This document shows positions 7,299 to 10,677 of a stretch of 10,677 bases of DNA, in pieces. The notes below the pieces were generated by a model that saw nothing but the letters and a program-made list of their open reading frames with translations, was not told the DNA's origin and did not search any database. Positions within the stretch are counted from its first letter, which is position 1. Every line of letters begins with the position of its first letter. The stretch covers positions 1 through 10,677 of the forward strand of contig CAZKDJ010000146.1 in NCBI GenBank assembly GCA_964551295.1, in the 5' to 3' direction. Source of the DNA: JAFGED01 sp964551295. Lineage in GTDB: Bacteria > Chloroflexota > Anaerolineae > B4-G1. Made by a program: the position numbers and the translations under genes.

Positions 7299-7336
7299 TA
7301 CCTCGATTCTCGTGTTTATGGACCGACTCGGAGAAC

Positions 7337-7364
7337 TGGACAAGTTTTCAGAGTTGGCTATACC
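7337..7364 (+). promoter_or_regulatory. Candidate internal promoter before the membrane ATPase gene
   Basis: TGGACA (7337-7342, five of six to TTGACA) and TATACC (7359-7364, four of six) are 16 bases apart. Transcription would begin near 7371, after the ATG at 7368 and before the ATG at 7392, which supports the later start. It may allow the ATPase genes to be expressed apart from the 6651 gene. Confidence 0.4.
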
Positions 7365-7391
7365 TCGATGGAGCGACAAGCGGGAGGGGAT

Positions 7392-9398
7392 ATGAACGGC
7401 CCAACGAATCCCTACATCGCCGGTAACCCTATTACCGGCCCAGAGATGTTCTTTGGGCGCCAAGACGCATTTCGTTTCGTACGGGAAACGCTGGTAGGGC
7501 GCTACCAGGACAATGCCATCGTTCTATACGGCGGACGGCGCACGGGCAAGACCTCGGTCCTCTACCAGATGGACCGCTACCTCGATCCAAAGTACGTGCC
7601 TGTGTTTGTGGACCTGCAGGCGGTCTCTCTTGGAGGATTGGGGGAGATGCTGTGGGGGATTGCCCGTCAGGCCGTTCGAGTATTGCGTCGGGAAAAAGGG
7701 ATCAAGCTGGACATTCCCTCACGTGACAAGTTTGCCCAAGACCCAGAGGGATGCTTCTACGAACGCTTTCTCGATCCTGCCCTGCAAGCCCTGGGCGATG
7801 GACACCTCCTGCTGATGCTGGACGAGGCCGCACGGCTCTACGAACAGGTACAGGCCGGGCGGCTCGAACCCCGGGCCTTTGATTTTCTGCGCAGTTTGAT
7901 CCAGTATCACCCGCGCCTCAATTTTATCTTTTCCATCGGCAGCGGCTTGGAGGAGATACGACAGGAGTATGCCCTTTTATTCAACTTGTGCCAATACCGC
8001 AGAATTAGCTTCCTCGATCGGGACGCAGCCGTGGCGCTGATCACCAAACCGGTCGAGGAGCATTATCGGTGCCCGCCCGACACGGTGGAGCGGATCCTGG
8101 AGGTGACCCACGGGCAGCCCTACTACACCCAACTGGTGTGTAACCGGCTTTTCGCCCGTTGGGCTCGCCACGATGGCGACGAGGTGACCCCAGCCGACGT
8201 CGAGGCGGTTCTGAGCGAGGTGATCGAGCAGGGCATGGCCAGCCTCCAGTACACCTGGGAGGAGGCTTCAGATGCTGCCAAGGTCGTTCTGGCGGCGCTG
8301 ACCGAGCTTATGCAGGACGATAACCGCCCCGTCAACTTGAACGAGTTGAGAGAGGCCCTCACCGCTGCAGAGATCGCGCTCTCGCGCCGCGCGATCGGCC
8401 GGGCGTTGCAAGAACTGGTGGTCAGAGAGGTGCTGTGCTCCACCCGTGAGGGCTACACGTTCACCGTGGATCTCGTGCGGCTGTGGGTCAAGCAGCACCA
8501 GCGCCTGGAGTGGGTCAAAGGTCAGGTCGCACTCCCTGCGGAGGTGAGCGCGCCCGCCAAGCGGGACTGGGTTCGCCTGATCCTGGCCGGCGCATCGGCC
8601 GGGCTGTTGTTTCTGATGATTGGTCTTTCTTTCATCGTCTGGCGCAATCTAGAACAGGGCAAGGCTGAAAGACAGGCTTATGCGACAGCGATGTACGGCA
8701 CTATTGAGGCTTTGAGAACCCAGATTGTGCAAGCGCCTGCCGATAGTCAGGTACAGAGGACTCTTGAAGCAGACTTGGCAGTGAAGCTAACCAAAGTTGT
8801 GGATGTGGTGACGGTGCTCCCTTCACAAGAGCCGTCTATCCCGCTACCCACCTCTACCCCTATTCCCACTTTTACCTCAACTTCTACACCGGGGTGTCTG
8901 CCGGGAGACGGTCCATTTGTCGACATCTGGCAGACCGAGAAGGAATACCTGGGCTGTGCGCGAGATGCATTTCAAAAAGTCGATGAAATGGCAAAGGAAG
9001 AATTCGAAGAGGGCTTGATGCTCTGGCGGGGGGGCACTGATCAGACAATCGTTCTGTATAGCGACTATGAATGGGCTTTGTATGACGGCACCTGGAAGGA
9101 AGGTGATCCTCATATACATCCAGACTGCGAATCGATGATACCACCTACGACCAGCCTTTACCTGCCTGTCCGCGGCTTTGGCGAACTCTGGTGTACCAAT
9201 GAATCAGTGCGCGATAGGCTGGGTTGGGCCACTGAGCAAGAGCGAGCGTGCTCCGGTGCAATACAGGAATTTGAGCTGGGGCTGCTGACGATGATTACTT
9301 TTGACGGCACTGTGGAAACGTTCATGTTCTACTGTGAAGATGAAACGTGTACCGGCGGAAAGTGGTGGCAAACAGGACAGGAAACACAAATGCAATAG
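7392..9398 (+). CDS. Membrane-spanning P-loop ATPase (AAA/STAND-like) with stalk and extracytoplasmic domain
   Basis: The product has 668 residues. After NPYIAGNPITGPEMFFGR comes an AAA_16/ATPase_2-type NTPase: Walker A GGRRTGKTS (47-55), Walker B HLLLMLDEA (D144, E145) and a sensor-like FIFSIGSG (179-185). A helical lid and a winged-helix-like region follow (about 285-375). A single membrane helix lies at about 394-417, flanked by basic residues on the N-side, so the ATPase should face the cytoplasm. Outside there is a helical segment (420-475), a Ser/Thr/Pro stalk (480-500) and a domain with seven cysteines. That domain looks like two LGFP-like modules: EEFEEGLMLWR with WALYDGTWKEGDP, then PVRGFGELW, RLGWATEQE and QEFELGLL. 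ATG 7392 follows GGGAGGGG and matches the related downstream ATPase; ATG 7368 lacks a ribosome site. The layout suggests a receptor coupling an outside signal to NTP switching. No effector domain is visible. Confidence 0.8.
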   Translation: MNGPTNPYIAGNPITGPEMFFGRQDAFRFVRETLVGRYQDNAIVLYGGRRTGKTSVLYQMDRYLDPKYVPVFVDLQAVSLGGLGEMLWGIARQAVRVLRREKGIKLDIPSRDKFAQDPEGCFYERFLDPALQALGDGHLLLMLDEAARLYEQVQAGRLEPRAFDFLRSLIQYHPRLNFIFSIGSGLEEIRQEYALLFNLCQYRRISFLDRDAAVALITKPVEEHYRCPPDTVERILEVTHGQPYYTQLVCNRLFARWARHDGDEVTPADVEAVLSEVIEQGMASLQYTWEEASDAAKVVLAALTELMQDDNRPVNLNELREALTAAEIALSRRAIGRALQELVVREVLCSTREGYTFTVDLVRLWVKQHQRLEWVKGQVALPAEVSAPAKRDWVRLILAGASAGLLFLMIGLSFIVWRNLEQGKAERQAYATAMYGTIEALRTQIVQAPADSQVQRTLEADLAVKLTKVVDVVTVLPSQEPSIPLPTSTPIPTFTSTSTPGCLPGDGPFVDIWQTEKEYLGCARDAFQKVDEMAKEEFEEGLMLWRGGTDQTIVLYSDYEWALYDGTWKEGDPHIHPDCESMIPPTTSLYLPVRGFGELWCTNESVRDRLGWATEQERACSGAIQEFELGLLTMITFDGTVETFMFYCEDETCTGGKWWQTGQETQMQ

Positions 9399-9437
9399 CC
9401 GACTGCCTCGGATGAGTTCACTGAAAGAGGAGTACAT

Positions 9438-10677
9438 ATGCCAGCCAATCCATTTACCTATGGCAACCCCATCTCTGCCCCATCTCGCTTTTTTGGACGC
9501 CAGACCGAGGTGGAGCAGGTCTACACGCGCTTGCTCAACGCCGAGTTCGAAAGCAGTTCCATCGTCGGCGAGAGACGGGCGGGCAAAACGTCGTTGCTCA
9601 ACTACATCGCCCACCCCTCAACGGCCCAGGCCCATGGGCTGGCTCCGGATTGCTACCTCTTTGTCTACGTCGATCTGCAGATGGTGGATCGAAAGACGAC
9701 GCCGACGCGCGTCTGGTCTCGATTGTTGCATCGTGTTGTCCGCAAATTGAAGGACGAGGAACTCCAGGCCGAATTCGAGCAGGCTGTCGGACAAGAGGAA
9801 ATTGACAACTATACCTTGGACGATCTTTTTTCTCTCACCGACGAGCAAAACCTCTACTTTATCTTGCTGTTGGACGAGTTTGAGAACGTCACCGAGAACG
9901 CCAACTTTGATACCGATTTCTTCTACGGGCTGCGAGCCCTGGCGATCCATCACAACCTGGCCTTGATCACCGCCAGCCGGCAGGAGTTGATCACCCTGTG
10001 CCACTCCGATGCAGTGCGCGCATCTCCCTTTTTCAACATCTTTGCCAACGTCAACCTGCCAGCCTTCAATGAGGAGGATGCCCGCGCTCTCATCGAACAG
10101 TCCTTGAAGGAGACAAATGTGCAATTTACGCCGGCCGAACTGGCCCTGATGTCAGATATTGCCGGTTCCCATCCCTATTTTCTCCAGATCGCCGCCCATT
10201 TTCTCTTCGCTGCACACTGCAAAGGTGTGGCCGCGCAGGAGAGAGAGCGGTATCTGCTGCGAGAGTTCGAGGAGGAGGCGACGCCCAGCCTCGCCGATTA
10301 CTGGCATCACTCGAACGATGGCGAAAAGATCGTGCTCTCCGCGCTGGCGCTGCTGGCAACACAGGGGAAAGCGGGCAAGCGACGCTTCTCGCTGGGTAAG
10401 TTGAAAGCGCTCTACCAGCGCTCTGATCTCACGCTTACTCGGTTGGAAAAGCGCGCGCTGATCGCAACCGGCGAGGAGGGGTACATGCTGTTCTCCAGCG
10501 TGTTCGGTGACTGGATCGTTGCCGAATTGACCGACGTGATGGCCGACGCGCAGTCGTATGAGGAATGGCTGGAGGCTAACCAGGGCGCATTGCAGCGTTT
10601 CTCGCGCTCAGCCCGTGACGAGATCGGCGAGATACTGCCCCAGATCAAGGCTGGATATCGCCAGTTCGTCGTGGATT
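9438..10677 (+). CDS. Soluble P-loop ATPase related to the upstream membrane ATPase (runs off right edge)
   Basis: The frame is open for 413 codons to the window edge. It starts at ATG 9438 after AAAGAGGAG and lies 39 bases downstream of the membrane ATPase gene. NPFTYGNPISAPSRFFGRQTE mirrors the start of that protein. Walker A is GERRAGKTS (44-52), Walker B LYFILLLDEFEN (D146, E147) and sensor 1 LALITASRQ (174-182). SHPYFLQIAAHFLF (244-257) corresponds to GQPYYTQLVCNRLF in the neighbour, within the lid region. A winged-helix-like part (about 290-365) contains WHHSNDGEKIVLSALALLA and ends GYMLFSSVFGDWIVAEL. Then comes a charged helical segment, SYEEWLEANQGALQRFSRSA. No membrane helix is seen so far. 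The family is the AAA_16/STAND-like group, often tied to signalling or conflict systems. The C-terminal part, where an effector or sensor would sit, is beyond the window. Confidence 0.85.
   Translation, partial: MPANPFTYGNPISAPSRFFGRQTEVEQVYTRLLNAEFESSSIVGERRAGKTSLLNYIAHPSTAQAHGLAPDCYLFVYVDLQMVDRKTTPTRVWSRLLHRVVRKLKDEELQAEFEQAVGQEEIDNYTLDDLFSLTDEQNLYFILLLDEFENVTENANFDTDFFYGLRALAIHHNLALITASRQELITLCHSDAVRASPFFNIFANVNLPAFNEEDARALIEQSLKETNVQFTPAELALMSDIAGSHPYFLQIAAHFLFAAHCKGVAAQERERYLLREFEEEATPSLADYWHHSNDGEKIVLSALALLATQGKAGKRRFSLGKLKALYQRSDLTLTRLEKRALIATGEEGYMLFSSVFGDWIVAELTDVMADAQSYEEWLEANQGALQRFSRSARDEIGEILPQIKAGYRQFVVD

Noticed and set aside
7368..7391. ATG 7368 as the start of the membrane ATPase
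   Set aside because: It has no ribosome site, whereas ATG 7392 follows GGGAGGGG and aligns with the start of the related downstream ATPase.

Overview
The window looks like a chromosomal stretch from a GC-rich anaerobic or facultative bacterium, most likely a member of the Chloroflexota (Anaerolineae-like). This is inference. It rests on a secreted beta-helix protein ending in a short hydrophobic tail of the FLSFVLR type, on a two-repeat LGFP-like ectodomain attached to a membrane ATPase, and on the gene mix. No rRNA, tRNA, CRISPR array, transposase or phage gene was seen.

Layout. Positions 1-174 (minus) hold the start of a NarL-type response regulator that runs off the left edge. Divergent from it, 226-839 (plus) is the C-terminal 40-45% of a tryptophanase. 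It lacks its 5' part and is broken by one frameshift. A strong intrinsic terminator (872-908) and a sigma70-like promoter (916-945) separate it from a four-gene operon at 983-4941. That operon encodes an acyl-CoA carboxyltransferase subunit (MmdA/12S type), a small cupin, a pyruvate/oxaloacetate carboxyltransferase (5S type) and a biotin carrier protein (1.3S type). Without a biotin carboxylase or a sodium-pump beta subunit, this set matches the three parts of the Propionibacterium transcarboxylase (methylmalonyl-CoA:pyruvate carboxyltransferase). Such an enzyme passes carboxyl groups between methylmalonyl-CoA and pyruvate in propionate metabolism. Three tandem hairpins (4941-5038) close the operon.

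Positions 5068-6412 (minus) are a secreted right-handed beta-helix/Pmp-like repeat protein, read in three frames because of two single-base frameshifts. With the tryptophanase, three frameshifts occur at GC-rich sites, and each is repaired by adding one base. Assembly or base-calling error is therefore a live alternative to real decay.

Positions 6413-6650 are an intergenic region between divergent genes with an AT-rich palindrome carrying -10 boxes on both strands. To its right are three plus-strand genes that may act together. The first is a membrane-anchored protein with a 12-residue VPV-type repeat (6651-7298). The second is a membrane-spanning P-loop ATPase with a Ser/Thr/Pro stalk and an outside domain (7392-9398). 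The third is a related soluble P-loop ATPase that runs off the right edge (9438-10677). The two ATPases share an N-terminal signature and are probably paralogues. They are the best candidate here for an undescribed signalling or regulatory system, but no effector or function can be read from the sequence.
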